Source: Deltaproteobacteria bacterium (GTDB lineage Bacteria; Desulfobacterota; SM23-61). Taken from it: a stretch of 21,362 nucleotides of DNA. Shown here piece by piece: positions 1 through 7,573 of this stretch. The translations under genes and the position numbers were made by a program. Location: the NCBI GenBank assembly GCA_029857975.1, contig JAOUFX010000002.1, positions 1-21,362 of the forward strand, read 5' to 3'. Each line of letters opens with the position of its first letter. Within the stretch, counting starts at the first letter, position 1. The notes under the pieces were generated by a model that saw only the letters and a list, made by a program, of their open reading frames with translations, did no database searches and was not told the DNA's origin.

Positions 1-1988
1 TTCTTTTTTTCTCCTGACTTCTTTACCCGTCCCCCTTTTTGTTGGCTCAGAGCGTTTCCTTCTCCCCCCAGGTCCGAGCGTCGCCCGTTTCTTCCCTTAT
101 ATTGGTCCGCTCCATCCTCTGGGCTTGCCGGCAATCTCCACCGGTTGATCTTTTCCTCTTCGGCCCTGATGGCCTGTTCCAGACGGTGGACATCGGTTCG
201 GCCCTTGGCTTTGAACTCGTTGATCAGCCCCCTGAGGTCTTCTTTAGCTTGCCGGACCAAGGTTTGGGCTTCTTCGCGGGTGCTGGTCAGAATATTTTCT
301 GTCTCCTTTTCGGTGCGCTGTCGGACAGCTTCAGCCTCTTCCCGGGCAGCCTCCGCTTCCTGCTGCCGGCGATCCCACTCCTGTCTTTTTATGTCCATCT
401 CTCTCTGGGTCTGTTCCAAACTCTGGAGCAGCTGGATTATCTGGCGATCTCCTTCGCCAAGATAACCTTTTGCTTTTCTGACCAACTCGGGAGGGAAGCC
501 CCATTTTTCTGCCATGGGAAGAGCATAACTCTCACCCGGTCGGCCATAAATCAACCGGTAAGTAGGGCGGAGCGTCCCGACGTCAAACTCCACCGAAACG
601 TTCATCAAGTCGGGGTGGTGCGCGCCGTAGGCTTTAAGCAAATGGAGATGCGTGGTGACCACGGTTTTCGCTCCCCGCTCGCGCAGCGTATCGATTAATG
701 CCATGGTTAACGCTGCCCCCTCTCCTGGATCCGTCCCTCCCCCCACTTCGTCTAAAAGGATGAGGGAAGATTTATCCGCCGCCTTAACGATCCTGGCGGC
801 GGTTTGCACCCAAGCTGAAAAAGTACTCAAGTTTTCCTGCAGGCTTTGTTCGTCGCCAATATCGGCAAAGATATTGCGAAACACAGCCACTTCACTTCCT
901 TCGGCTGCAGGAATGGGGATTCCACATTGAGCCATTAGGGTCAAGAGTCCCAACGTCTTCAGGGCTACGGTTTTCCCTCCTGTATTGGCTCCGGTGATCA
1001 CGAGAGTACTCTTGCCGTTATCCAGATGGAGATCGATGGGCACAACTGCTTGGGGTTCAATCAGGGGATGGCGGGCGTGGGTTAAGCGCCAATATCCCTG
1101 CTCGTTGAGCAGAGGAATCGTTCCTTTCATGGCTCGGGCATATTTGGCCTTGGCCATAACCAGGTCCAGGCGGCCAAGAATTTCTACAGCTCGGATGATC
1201 TCGCCCGCTCGCTCCCGGACTAAGACTGTCAGGCGGAAGAGAACGCGCCGTTCTTCTTCCTTTTCATCTTTCAAGAGCAAATTTAATTCATTGTTTTCCT
1301 CTACCGTAGAAAAAGGTTCGATGAAATAGGTGGCCCGGGATTGGGACTGATCGTGAATAATTCCCGGCAGGATGTTTTTAAACTCCGATTTTATGGTAAC
1401 TACATAGCGTTCATTGCGCAGGGTGACGATTTGATCTTGGAAGATCTTGCGGAGATTCTCCTGTTCCCATAGCGCTTCCAGGGCGTTACGGATCCGGTTA
1501 CGAACCCGGGAGATCTCTTTGCGGAGGCGCTGGAGTTCTGGGCTAGCTGCATCCAATATTTCCCCCCGGGGACCAAGGGCGGATTGCAGTTCCGCATACA
1601 GGTTCTTAAATTCAGGGATTTCCTCCATCCATTGCTGCAACTGCGGATGATGAACACGGGTGTTGCTCACAAACTGTTTAATCCTGCCAGCAGCACCCAG
1701 AGTACTCCTCAAAGACAGGAATTCTGCCGGAAGGAGGCAGGTCCCCTCAGGGTGAATTCTCGCGAACAGGGGCCGCACTTCATGGACCCCTTCCATGGGG
1801 ATGTCGCCCTCTTCTTGCAGAATGGCGGAAGCTTCCGCCGCCTGCCGCAGGAGGGTTTCCACCTCACCCTGCTCCCTGGACGGGCCCAGGGTGAGACAGA
1901 GGTTTTGCCCTACCTCCGAGGAGGCATAATCCTTTAAAGTTTGCACGAACCGATGAAATTCTAAAACGCGGAGCGCACGCTCCTCCAT
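1..1988 (-). CDS. mutS2: Endonuclease MutS2 (3' end cut by window edge)
   Basis: A continuous minus-strand frame runs from ATG at 1988 to the left edge without a stop, giving 662 residues of a family that is usually about 780. MutS2 is a MutS-like ATPase that in other bacteria suppresses homologous recombination or rescues collided ribosomes. Seen here: a MutS core and clamp region (about 1-300), Walker A GANTGGKT with Lys339, Walker B region LLDEVGGGTDP, the conserved TTHLH-like switch (TTHLHLLK), and a charged coiled-coil stretch (about 500-590). The Smr nuclease domain would lie beyond the edge. The start is secure because an in-frame TGA lies four codons upstream, and GAGG sits 7 bases before the ATG. 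It is probably last in the rpsU-yqeY unit. The mismatch-recognition domain of true MutS is absent, which separates it from MutS1. Confidence 0.95.
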   Translation of the reverse strand, partial: MEERALRVLEFHRFVQTLKDYASSEVGQNLCLTLGPSREQGEVETLLRQAAEASAILQEEGDIPMEGVHEVRPLFARIHPEGTCLLPAEFLSLRSTLGAAGRIKQFVSNTRVHHPQLQQWMEEIPEFKNLYAELQSALGPRGEILDAASPELQRLRKEISRVRNRIRNALEALWEQENLRKIFQDQIVTLRNERYVVTIKSEFKNILPGIIHDQSQSRATYFIEPFSTVEENNELNLLLKDEKEEERRVLFRLTVLVRERAGEIIRAVEILGRLDLVMAKAKYARAMKGTIPLLNEQGYWRLTHARHPLIEPQAVVPIDLHLDNGKSTLVITGANTGGKTVALKTLGLLTLMAQCGIPIPAAEGSEVAVFRNIFADIGDEQSLQENLSTFSAWVQTAARIVKAADKSSLILLDEVGGGTDPGEGAALTMALIDTLRERGAKTVVTTHLHLLKAYGAHHPDLMNVSVEFDVGTLRPTYRLIYGRPGESYALPMAEKWGFPPELVRKAKGYLGEGDRQIIQLLQSLEQTQREMDIKRQEWDRRQQEAEAAREEAEAVRQRTEKETENILTSTREEAQTLVRQAKEDLRGLINEFKAKGRTDVHRLEQAIRAEEEKINRWRLPASPEDGADQYKGRNGRRSDLGGEGNALSQQKGGRVKKSGEKK

Positions 1989-2302
1989 GAACTTGCCTCA
2001 GGCTTCCGGCGCAAATCTTCCCCCGGCCTTCTCGACCTTAATGAGATGGACCCGAGGTTGATTTCCCGTAGCAGTGGGGTCCAGAGTAAACGGCGAAATA
2101 TGATCGATGATCGTGGAGTGAGGGATGGAAAACGTGTGTTTGACCCCCTGCTCGTCGCGGCCGAAAAAAAAACGGGCGCTGCGACCAAAGGAGTTGGTTT
2201 CTCGCTAACGAGAAAAAAAGTTAAAACCCTCTCCCTGCATCCACTCTTGCCAAACGACCGCAGGGTACTGGGATAAGAAGATGATCGGTCAAAGGGGAAT
2301 TC
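1989..2302 (-). other. 314-base gap with an unassigned open frame before mutS2
   Basis: No standard gene fits here. On the minus strand one frame is open from 2288 to a TGA at 2000-1998, broken only by a TAG at 2207-2205. The 68 codons after the TAG read like protein (for example FSIPHSTIIDH, HLIKVEKAGGRF), and the TGA lies 9 bases before the mutS2 ATG, as in a translationally coupled upstream gene. There is no ATG, GTG or TTG after the TAG, so it is either a decayed gene, a frame with an unusual start, or chance. I do not recognise the product. A short perfect stem, TTTCTCG/CGAGAAA with a 4-base loop, sits on the TAG at 2198-2215. An overlapping plus-strand frame at 2046-2276 has no ribosome-binding site or context. 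Confidence 0.3.
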
Positions 2303-2761
2303 TTAACTCGCCAGTTTAGATAATTTTTGTTTGACGATCTCACTGACAGTTTTTCCTTCAGCCCGACCAGAAATTTTGGCCATAACCGCTTTCATGACCT
2401 TGCCCTGATCTTTTATCCCGGTGGCTTGGGTTTCCAGTAGGACTTGGTCGATGAGTACCTCGATTTCGGACTGGGAAAGGGGCTGAGGGAGATAAGCCTG
2501 GAGGAATTGGAGTTCTGCTTCTTCCTTCTCCACCAAATCTTGCCGTTGGCCTTCTCGAAAAAGTCGAATGGATTCACGCCTTTGTTTGACCAGAGTGGCG
2601 ATCGCCTCCATCACCTCGGCGTCTGACAGTTCCTTCTTCTGACCGCTGACCTCCCGCTTCTTGATCTCGGTGCGAAGAAGCCGTAGCGCCGAAAGTCTTC
2701 TTTCCGCCCGGGCTTTTAGTGCCTCGTTGAAATCTTTCGAGATTTGTTCTTTGAGCATCAT
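2303..2761 (-). CDS. yqeY: GatB/YqeY domain-containing protein
   Basis: This 152-residue protein has the usual length and pattern of YqeY: an N-terminal helical part with LRLLRTEIKKREV and a C-terminal part ending in GRAEGKTVSEIVKQKL. It is related to the tail domain of GatB, the tRNA-dependent amidotransferase subunit, and is thought to bind tRNA, but its precise role is not established. It begins 6 bases after the rpsU stop codon, so the two are very likely cotranscribed, an arrangement common in proteobacteria. Two adjacent ATG codons (2761 and 2758) could start it, and the Shine-Dalgarno match is weak for both. Confidence 0.93.
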   Translation of the reverse strand: MMLKEQISKDFNEALKARAERRLSALRLLRTEIKKREVSGQKKELSDAEVMEAIATLVKQRRESIRLFREGQRQDLVEKEEAELQFLQAYLPQPLSQSEIEVLIDQVLLETQATGIKDQGKVMKAVMAKISGRAEGKTVSEIVKQKLSKLAS

Positions 2762-2767
2762 GCTTGA

Positions 2768-2965
2768 TTACTCGTCATAAATCCGCATGCGCTTCATGGC
2801 CCGCTTGCGCGCGGCCAGGGCTTTTTTCTTCCTCTTCACGCTGGGCTTTTCGTAATGCTCCCGCTTGCGGATTTCCGAAAGAATCCCGGCCTTCTCGCAC
2901 TGCTTTTTAAACCTTTTTAGGGCATTTTCGAAGGATTCACCCTCTTTAACTTTGACCCCCGGCAT
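2768..2965 (-). CDS. rpsU: 30S ribosomal protein bS21
   Basis: A 65-residue, very basic protein of typical bS21 length, a small-subunit protein that acts in translation initiation near the 3' end of 16S rRNA. Recognisable segments are [17 protein letters not shown] followed by the Arg/Lys-rich [17 protein letters not shown] tail. The ATG CCG start is chosen because a strong GGAGGGAG lies about 7 bases upstream; the overlapping ATG four bases earlier is in another frame. It is the first gene of rpsU-yqeY-(unassigned frame)-mutS2. About 200 AT-rich bases separate it from hisF and probably hold its promoter. Confidence 0.97.
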   Translation of the reverse strand: MPGVKVKEGESFENALKRFKKQCEKAGILSEIRKREHYEKPSVKRKKKALAARKRAMKRMRIYDE

Positions 2966-3121
2966 TCATTTCTCCCTCCCTCCCAAACCGCTGTTTATTT
3001 TTACTGAGTCGTTTTTAGATGCTGGGTGTACCTTTTTATATCATGGCGCGTGAAAAATTTTTTAAAAACCCATAAAATCAACCCCCCGCCAATCAATGGA
3101 CTATGTAAGAGTCAAATTTTT

Positions 3122-3150
3122 ATGCTAATCTTTATTATCAAGAAAGTCAA
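3122..3150 (-). promoter_or_regulatory. Candidate sigma70 promoter for rpsU-yqeY-mutS2
   Basis: On the minus strand, TTGACT (3150-3145) and TAGCAT (3127-3122) are separated by 17 bases, immediately after the hisF stop codon. The -10 element matches the consensus at only four of six positions. Use of this site would leave a leader of roughly 150 bases before rpsU. Confidence 0.35.
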
Positions 3151-3166
3151 TTATTTTTTTTAGTTT

Positions 3167-4006
3167 TTAACCTATCCTGACTGGAAGACTACTCATCTTC
3201 AGGTATTCTTTTGCTTCCTTAATGGTATGCTTCCTGTAATGGAAAATTGATGCCGCCAGAACGGCGTCGGCTTTTCCATACACCAGGGCATCCCGAAGGT
3301 GTTCAAGTGTTCCCGCCCCTCCCGAAGCAATGACCGGAACGCTTAAGGAATCGGAAAATACCCGATTCAGCGGAAGGTCGTACCCTATATTGGTCCCATC
3401 TCGGTCCATACTCGTAAGTAAAATTTCACCTGCTCCGTTCCGTTCTACCTTTTTAGCCCATTCCAGAGCGTTGATCCCTGTCGGAGTCCGACCTCCATGG
3501 ATGTAAACTTCCCAAAAAAAATTTTTACTGAGGTCATCCAACTCATCGCCGTTATCTTTTCTGGCTATTTCGTCCGCCTCGGCCCATAAAGGATCTTCGG
3601 CCCGGACCCTTTTGGCGTCGATGGCTACCACAATACACTGACTTCCGAACTTCTCGGAAGCTTCCCGAACAAGGGTGGGATTCTGCACGGCCGCCGTGTT
3701 GATGGAAACCTTGTCCGCCCCTGCCCGCAGCAACTCCCGGATATCTTCCAAACTCCTTATTCCCCCCCCAACGGTCAACGGCATGAAAACCTCTTCGGCG
3801 GTCCGGCGGACTACCTCGAGGATAATCTGGCGGCGTTCGGAGGAGGCGGTGATGTCTAAAAAAGTGAGTTCATCGGCACCTTGTTCATCGTAAACCCGGG
3901 CGTTTTCCACCGGGTCGCCAGCATCCCGCAGGTGGATAAAGTTGGTGCCTTTAACGACCCGTCCATCTTTTACATCCAGGCAGGGAATAATTCGTTTGGC
4001 CAGCAC
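3167..4006 (-). CDS. hisF: Imidazole glycerol phosphate synthase, cyclase subunit HisF
   Basis: HisF takes ammonia from the HisH glutaminase and converts PRFAR to imidazole glycerol phosphate and AICAR, joining histidine and purine synthesis. The (beta/alpha)8 barrel shows catalytic Asp11 ([11 protein letters not shown]) and Asp130 (VVAIDAKR), phosphate-binding VGGGI, and STHGGR-like [11 protein letters not shown] chose GTG at 4006 over the upstream TTG at 4012: GGAGG lies 6 bases before the GTG but directly abuts the TTG, and the resulting start, [16 protein letters not shown], gives exactly the family numbering. The protein has 279 residues instead of about 252 because of roughly 27 extra residues (about 135-161) just after Asp130. 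It follows hisA by 2 bases. No hisH is present in the window. Confidence 0.97.
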   Translation of the reverse strand: MLAKRIIPCLDVKDGRVVKGTNFIHLRDAGDPVENARVYDEQGADELTFLDITASSERRQIILEVVRRTAEEVFMPLTVGGGIRSLEDIRELLRAGADKVSINTAAVQNPTLVREASEKFGSQCIVVAIDAKRVRAEDPLWAEADEIARKDNGDELDDLSKNFFWEVYIHGGRTPTGINALEWAKKVERNGAGEILLTSMDRDGTNIGYDLPLNRVFSDSLSVPVIASGGAGTLEHLRDALVYGKADAVLAASIFHYRKHTIKEAKEYLKMSSLPVRIG

Positions 4007-4008
4007 CT

Positions 4009-4743
4009 TCAACCTCCTTCTTCGCCTGCTCGGGCGATGGCTTCGGGAAGCTTTAAAGTTCCGGCATAGAGCGCCCTTCCCACGATTACGGCGCCAACCC
4101 CTTCCTTCTCTAAGGGCAGCAGGGCTTCGATGTCAGCGATCGTGGCAATACCCCCCGAGGCGATGAGGGGAATTTTCAAGGCCCGGGCTACCTCGCGCGT
4201 TGCTGGGAGATTCACACCTTCTTGCGTTCCATCCCGGAGAATATCGGTGTAGATGATCGCGGATGCTCCCAGGCCTTCACACTTTCTGGCCAGGTCCACA
4301 GCCGCCACATCGGTCTCTTGCACCCATCCGGAGATTACCGCCCGGCCTTTTTTGGCGGCGATGTCCACCGCCACATGCCCCGGCCACTGGAGGCAGGCAT
4401 CGCGTAGGAAATGAGGGTTCACGAAGGCGGCTGTCCCTAAAATCACCCGGTGGATTCCGAGAGAGAGATAACTTTCGACGTTGACGAGGTCCCTGATTCC
4501 CCCACCGACTTGTACCGGAACGGAGCACTTGCTCACGATCGCCTCGATCGTTTTCCGGTTTTTAGGAAGGCCTTCCCGGGCACCATCCAGGTCAACCACG
4601 TGGAGGAATTCAGCCCCCTCCCCGATCCACTTTTCCGCCATGGCCACTGGATCTTCGCCATACACAGTCTCTCTCTCATAATCCCCCTGAAAAAGCCGTA
4701 CGCATTTTCCCCCCCGAATATCAATAGCCGGAATGATCAACAT
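4009..4743 (-). CDS. hisA: ProFAR isomerase HisA
   Basis: HisA opens the ribose of ProFAR by an Amadori rearrangement to give PRFAR, the substrate of HisF, which is encoded next. The 244-residue barrel protein has normal length. Visible motifs are [13 protein letters not shown] with catalytic Asp8, VVDLDGA, VGGGIRD, the second catalytic aspartate in YTDILRDGT, and SGGIA. It begins at ATG 4743 with only a weak AGGGA upstream. The 115 bases before it hold a short dispersed repeat, so it may be cotranscribed with the upstream GDP-mannose genes or have its own weak promoter. No other his gene is present here. Confidence 0.96.
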   Translation of the reverse strand: MLIIPAIDIRGGKCVRLFQGDYERETVYGEDPVAMAEKWIGEGAEFLHVVDLDGAREGLPKNRKTIEAIVSKCSVPVQVGGGIRDLVNVESYLSLGIHRVILGTAAFVNPHFLRDACLQWPGHVAVDIAAKKGRAVISGWVQETDVAAVDLARKCEGLGASAIIYTDILRDGTQEGVNLPATREVARALKIPLIASGGIATIADIEALLPLEKEGVGAVIVGRALYAGTLKLPEAIARAGEEGG

Positions 4744-4787
4744 AAAATTGAGTCCCTGAAGTGCGCTAAAATGCCTAAAGTTAAATA

Positions 4788-4821
4788 GGACGCAGATTGG
4801 CGCAGAAAAAGCGGATAAAGA
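4788..4821 (+). repeat. Dispersed short repeat, copy 1 (GGACGCAGATT type)
   Basis: This stretch begins GGACGCAGATT and ends GCGGATAAAGA. Its reverse complement aligns over about 34 bases with 21250-21284, sharing the ATCTGCGTCC end and a TCTTTnTC start with several substitutions between. It lies in the short gap between the guanylyltransferase gene and hisA. Related sequences are common as noncoding interspersed repeats in environmental bacterial genomes (from general knowledge). Confidence 0.5.
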
Positions 4822-4858
4822 ATTCCATTGTTTGAAGGCCTAAAATTAAAAATTAGAA

Positions 4859-5956
4859 TTATAAATATTCTTTCCATCCTTTCTTCCTCAACTCTTCTAA
4901 TACCCGCCTAACCTCTTGCGATCTTTCTTTAGGGCAGACCAGGAGGGCATTCCCGGCTTCAACAACAATAAGGTCTTGCAGACCGATCACGGCAATCAAT
5001 TTTTCCTCTCCGCGAATCAGACAGCCTGAGCTGTCGATCAGCAAAATTTTTTTATTCTCTTTATTCAGAGCATTGCCCTTTTTGTCCCGCTGCCAAAGTT
5101 TCCCCAAAGCTCCCCAACTCCCAACGTCATTCCAGGAAAATTGAGCCTCCATTACGGCGACGTTATCCGCTCTTTCCATGATTCCGTAATCTACGGAGAT
5201 GGGCTGAATGCCGGAATATACCCTTTCCAATACTCTCCTTTCCCGGCCAGTTCCCAGGGAGGGCTGGAAAGTCATCATGGCTTGGTAAACTGCGGGGAGG
5301 AACTTTTTCATGGCCTCCCAAAAAACGGTTACTCTCCAGATAAATATACCACTGTTCCAGAAGTAATCCCCCCTGCGCAAATAAGCTACGGCCTTTTTCT
5401 GCGCGGGCTTCTCGCGGAAGGCTTTTGCTTTAAAAATCTGAATTCCCCCATCCTTGCCCAGGAGTGTTCCTTCTTGAATATATCCAAACCCTGTCTCCGG
5501 TTCGGTCGGCCGGACGCCCAAGGTAATTAGAAAATCTTGATCTGCGGCGAACCGGGCCCCGGCGTTCAGAGTTCGCAAAAATCCTCGCTGGTTTCCAATA
5601 AAATGATCGGCCGGAAGAGCTACCATGACGGCTTCGGGATCACGCTTCTGGATATGCACGGCGGCCAGGCAAAGACACGGAGCTGTGTTCTTTCCTTGGG
5701 GCTCCATTAGAATATTGCCCGGCGGAATTTGCGGAACCTGGCGGTGCAATTCCTTGGCCTGGGATCTGGCGGTGACGATAAATATTTTTTCTGCAGGAGC
5801 AAAGGGGCGAACTCGTTCCACCGTTTCCCAGATCATCGGGCGGTCGGAAAGGATGGGCAGGATCTGTTTGGGCCTTTTTTCCCGACTCCAAGGCCAGAAA
5901 CGCGTACCTCCCCCCCCGGCCATGATCACGATATATACTTTCTCGGTTTTACCCAT
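4859..5956 (-). CDS. manC: Mannose-1-phosphate guanylyltransferase
   Basis: This enzyme joins mannose 1-phosphate and GTP to give GDP-mannose, used for lipopolysaccharide, capsule or O-antigen sugars. The nucleotidyltransferase signature GGGGTRFWPWSREKRPKQ lies near the N-terminus. It is followed by VALPADHFIG, the FGYI motif, FREKP and FWNSGIF, all typical of the family, and by the C-terminal PISVDYGIMERA and FSWNDVGSW segments. With the ATG at 5956 the protein has 365 residues, which fits the short form lacking the C-terminal phosphomannose isomerase domain. In-frame starts farther upstream (TTG 5986, ATG 5980) lie inside a hairpin and lack a ribosome-binding site. The gene follows the phosphomannomutase gene by 47 bases, and the two make consecutive steps of one pathway. 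Confidence 0.94.
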   Translation of the reverse strand: MGKTEKVYIVIMAGGGGTRFWPWSREKRPKQILPILSDRPMIWETVERVRPFAPAEKIFIVTARSQAKELHRQVPQIPPGNILMEPQGKNTAPCLCLAAVHIQKRDPEAVMVALPADHFIGNQRGFLRTLNAGARFAADQDFLITLGVRPTEPETGFGYIQEGTLLGKDGGIQIFKAKAFREKPAQKKAVAYLRRGDYFWNSGIFIWRVTVFWEAMKKFLPAVYQAMMTFQPSLGTGRERRVLERVYSGIQPISVDYGIMERADNVAVMEAQFSWNDVGSWGALGKLWQRDKKGNALNKENKKILLIDSSGCLIRGEEKLIAVIGLQDLIVVEAGNALLVCPKERSQEVRRVLEELRKKGWKEYL

Positions 5957-5981
5957 CCCGAATCTTCTCTCGCTGGCCATC

Positions 5982-5997
5982 CCCAATGCGGATTGGG
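5982..5997. other. Small hairpin between the two GDP-mannose genes
   Basis: CCCAAT and ATTGGG are separated by GCGG, giving a stable 6-base-pair stem in the 47-base gap. On the plus strand it is followed by ATTTTTTA and so resembles a weak terminator pointing away from the operon. On the minus strand it overlaps the upstream candidate starts of the guanylyltransferase gene and could affect expression of that gene or mRNA stability. Confidence 0.4.
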
Positions 5998-6003
5998 AAT
6001 TTT

Positions 6004-7350
6004 TTATTGGGATACTTCCTGAATCCTATTTTCGACCAATTGGCGAATTTCTTTCAGGCGTTCTGGCGTCCTGGCTTCGAAGCGCAAGACGATAACCGGT
6101 TGAGTATTGGAGGCCCGGACAAGACCCCAGCCGTCGGGAAAGAGGACGCGGACTCCATCCACGTCCACAATGGGGTATTCTTTACGGAAAGACTCTCTCA
6201 CTTTTTCCACCAGTGCGAATTTTTCCTCGTCGGGACAGGGTACACGAATCTCGGGGGTGGAGAATGTTTTCGGCAAATCACTTAAAAGTTCCGGGATGGT
6301 CTTTTCCGTCCGGGAAAGAATTTCCAGCAAACGGCAAGAGGCGTATATGGCGTCATCGTACCCGAAATACCGGTCCGCAAAGAAAATGTGCCCGCTCATC
6401 TCTCCGCCCAAGAGGGCCTTCTCTTCTTTCATTTTGCTCTTCAGCAAGGAATGCCCGGCCTTCCACATGATCCCGCGCCCCCCATGCCGGGCAATGTCCT
6501 CGTAAAGATTTTGGGAGCATTTCACCTCGGATACAATGGTGGCCCCCGGATGGTTTCGTAAAACTTCCCGGGCAAAGAGAATCAACAATTGGTCCCCCCA
6601 AATGATGTTGCCGAGATGGTCAACGACCCCGATTCGGTCTGCATCCCCGTCGTAACCGATCCCCACCTCTGCTCCAATTTCTTGCACCTTGGCAATTAAA
6701 TCTTTCATGTTCTCGGGGACGGTCGGGTCTGGATGGTGATTGGGAAACCGCCCGTCCACCTCGGAATACAGGTCTTCCATCCGGCAGTCCAGATCCCGAA
6801 AAATTTTAGGGGCCACAGCGCCGGCAGTTCCGTTGCCGCTGTCCACAACCAATTTGATTCTCCTGCCGAGGTGAATATTTTGCAGGATAAATTTTTGGTA
6901 ATCCGGAATAACCTCTTGGAAAGAGACCGAGCCCTTACCTTCAGCAAATTTTCCGGCCTCGATGATCTTCCGCAAATTCTGGATCTCTTCCCCGAAGAGT
7001 GTATCTTTGCCCACGCAAACCTTGAAACCGTTGAACTCGGGTGGGTTATGACTGCCGGTGATCATCACCCCGCCTTCCCGGTCGAGGTGGAAAAGGGAAA
7101 AATAAAAAACCGGGGTAGGGCAAACCCCGATATCTATGATCTCCAAACCGCCAGAAACCATTCCCTTCATCAGAGGCGCAAGAAACCGCGGTGAACTCAA
7201 CCTTCCGTCTCTTCCTACCGCGACCCGTCTTTTTCCTTGTCGCGACATATAGGTAGCGAAGGCCTGTCCTAAAAGGCGCACGACCTCGTCGGTCAAGTCC
7301 TGATCCACGATCCCCCGGATGTCATACTCCCGAAAAATTCTCGGATTCAT
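6004..7350 (-). CDS. manB: Phosphomannomutase/phosphoglucomutase
   Basis: This alpha-D-phosphohexomutase interconverts mannose 6-phosphate and mannose 1-phosphate (and often the glucose equivalents). Its product is the substrate of the guanylyltransferase encoded next. All four family signatures are visible: the phosphoserine loop TGSHNP (Ser100), the metal-binding DGDADR (Asp234, 236, 238), the sugar-binding GEMSGH (316-321), and the phosphate-binding RASNTQP (412-418). Start choice: an upstream ATG at 7365 has no ribosome-binding site, whereas AAAGGAGG lies just before the ATG at 7350, giving 448 residues. The family members AlgC and RfbK have similar length. Dual specificity is inferred from similarity and not shown by the sequence. 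Confidence 0.95.
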   Translation of the reverse strand: MNPRIFREYDIRGIVDQDLTDEVVRLLGQAFATYMSRQGKRRVAVGRDGRLSSPRFLAPLMKGMVSGGLEIIDIGVCPTPVFYFSLFHLDREGGVMITGSHNPPEFNGFKVCVGKDTLFGEEIQNLRKIIEAGKFAEGKGSVSFQEVIPDYQKFILQNIHLGRRIKLVVDSGNGTAGAVAPKIFRDLDCRMEDLYSEVDGRFPNHHPDPTVPENMKDLIAKVQEIGAEVGIGYDGDADRIGVVDHLGNIIWGDQLLILFAREVLRNHPGATIVSEVKCSQNLYEDIARHGGRGIMWKAGHSLLKSKMKEEKALLGGEMSGHIFFADRYFGYDDAIYASCRLLEILSRTEKTIPELLSDLPKTFSTPEIRVPCPDEEKFALVEKVRESFRKEYPIVDVDGVRVLFPDGWGLVRASNTQPVIVLRFEARTPERLKEIRQLVENRIQEVSQ

Positions 7351-7371
7351 GGCCCTCCTTTTCATAAAAAA

Positions 7372-7377
7372 ATTATA
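7372..7377 (-). promoter_or_regulatory. Perfect -10 hexamer (TATAAT) before manB
   Basis: A perfect TATAAT on the minus strand lies 21 bases before the chosen manB start, but no good -35 hexamer stands 16-18 bases upstream. Transcription from here would begin around the unused ATG at 7365, which supports starting translation at 7350. Confidence 0.35.
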
Positions 7378-7495
7378 GGTTACAATAGTTTAGCATACCT
7401 CTGAGAGAATGGTCAATTGGAAAAGAATCCAGGTAAATTCATCAACCTATTGAAAAGTGAAGGGGGTCAAAATTTGCAGGGACCAAAATTTGCGG

Positions 7496-7525
7496 TTGAC
7501 AGAAGGATTTTGGCAAAGATATGAT
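7496..7525 (+). promoter_or_regulatory. Sigma70 promoter of ilvD
   Basis: TTGACA (7496-7501) and TATGAT (7520-7525) are 18 bases apart, a near-consensus pair. The predicted transcript starts near 7532, leaving about 42 bases before the ilvD ATG. This argues against a longer protein starting at 7457, because that start lies upstream of the promoter. Confidence 0.7.
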
Positions 7526-7573
7526 GCAAGTCTCATTTTTTATAAATATTTGCATCCACGCGGAGGATTAGCT

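Noticed and set aside
39..698. A 219-codon plus-strand frame with hydrophobic stretches
   Set aside because: It lies opposite the MutS2 ATPase domain, whose motifs are unmistakable; the hydrophobic runs are the complement of charged codons.
2046..2276. A basic 76-codon plus-strand frame in the yqeY-mutS2 gap
   Set aside because: No Shine-Dalgarno, no recognisable domain, and it opposes an operon; the minus-strand frame fits the context better.
3053..3069. A/T palindrome AAAAATTTTTTAAAAA-like run before rpsU as a promoter
   Set aside because: No hexamer pair with proper spacing could be built around it; it is more likely just AT-rich leader.
4007..4012. TTG at 4012 as the hisF start
   Set aside because: GGAGG directly touches it with no spacing, whereas GTG 4006 has 6 bases of spacing and gives the standard HisF N-terminus.
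7457..7573. A longer IlvD with 39 extra N-terminal residues
   Set aside because: The GTG-type start at 7457 lies upstream of the near-consensus promoter and has no ribosome-binding site; ATG 7574 has GGAGG at the right distance.
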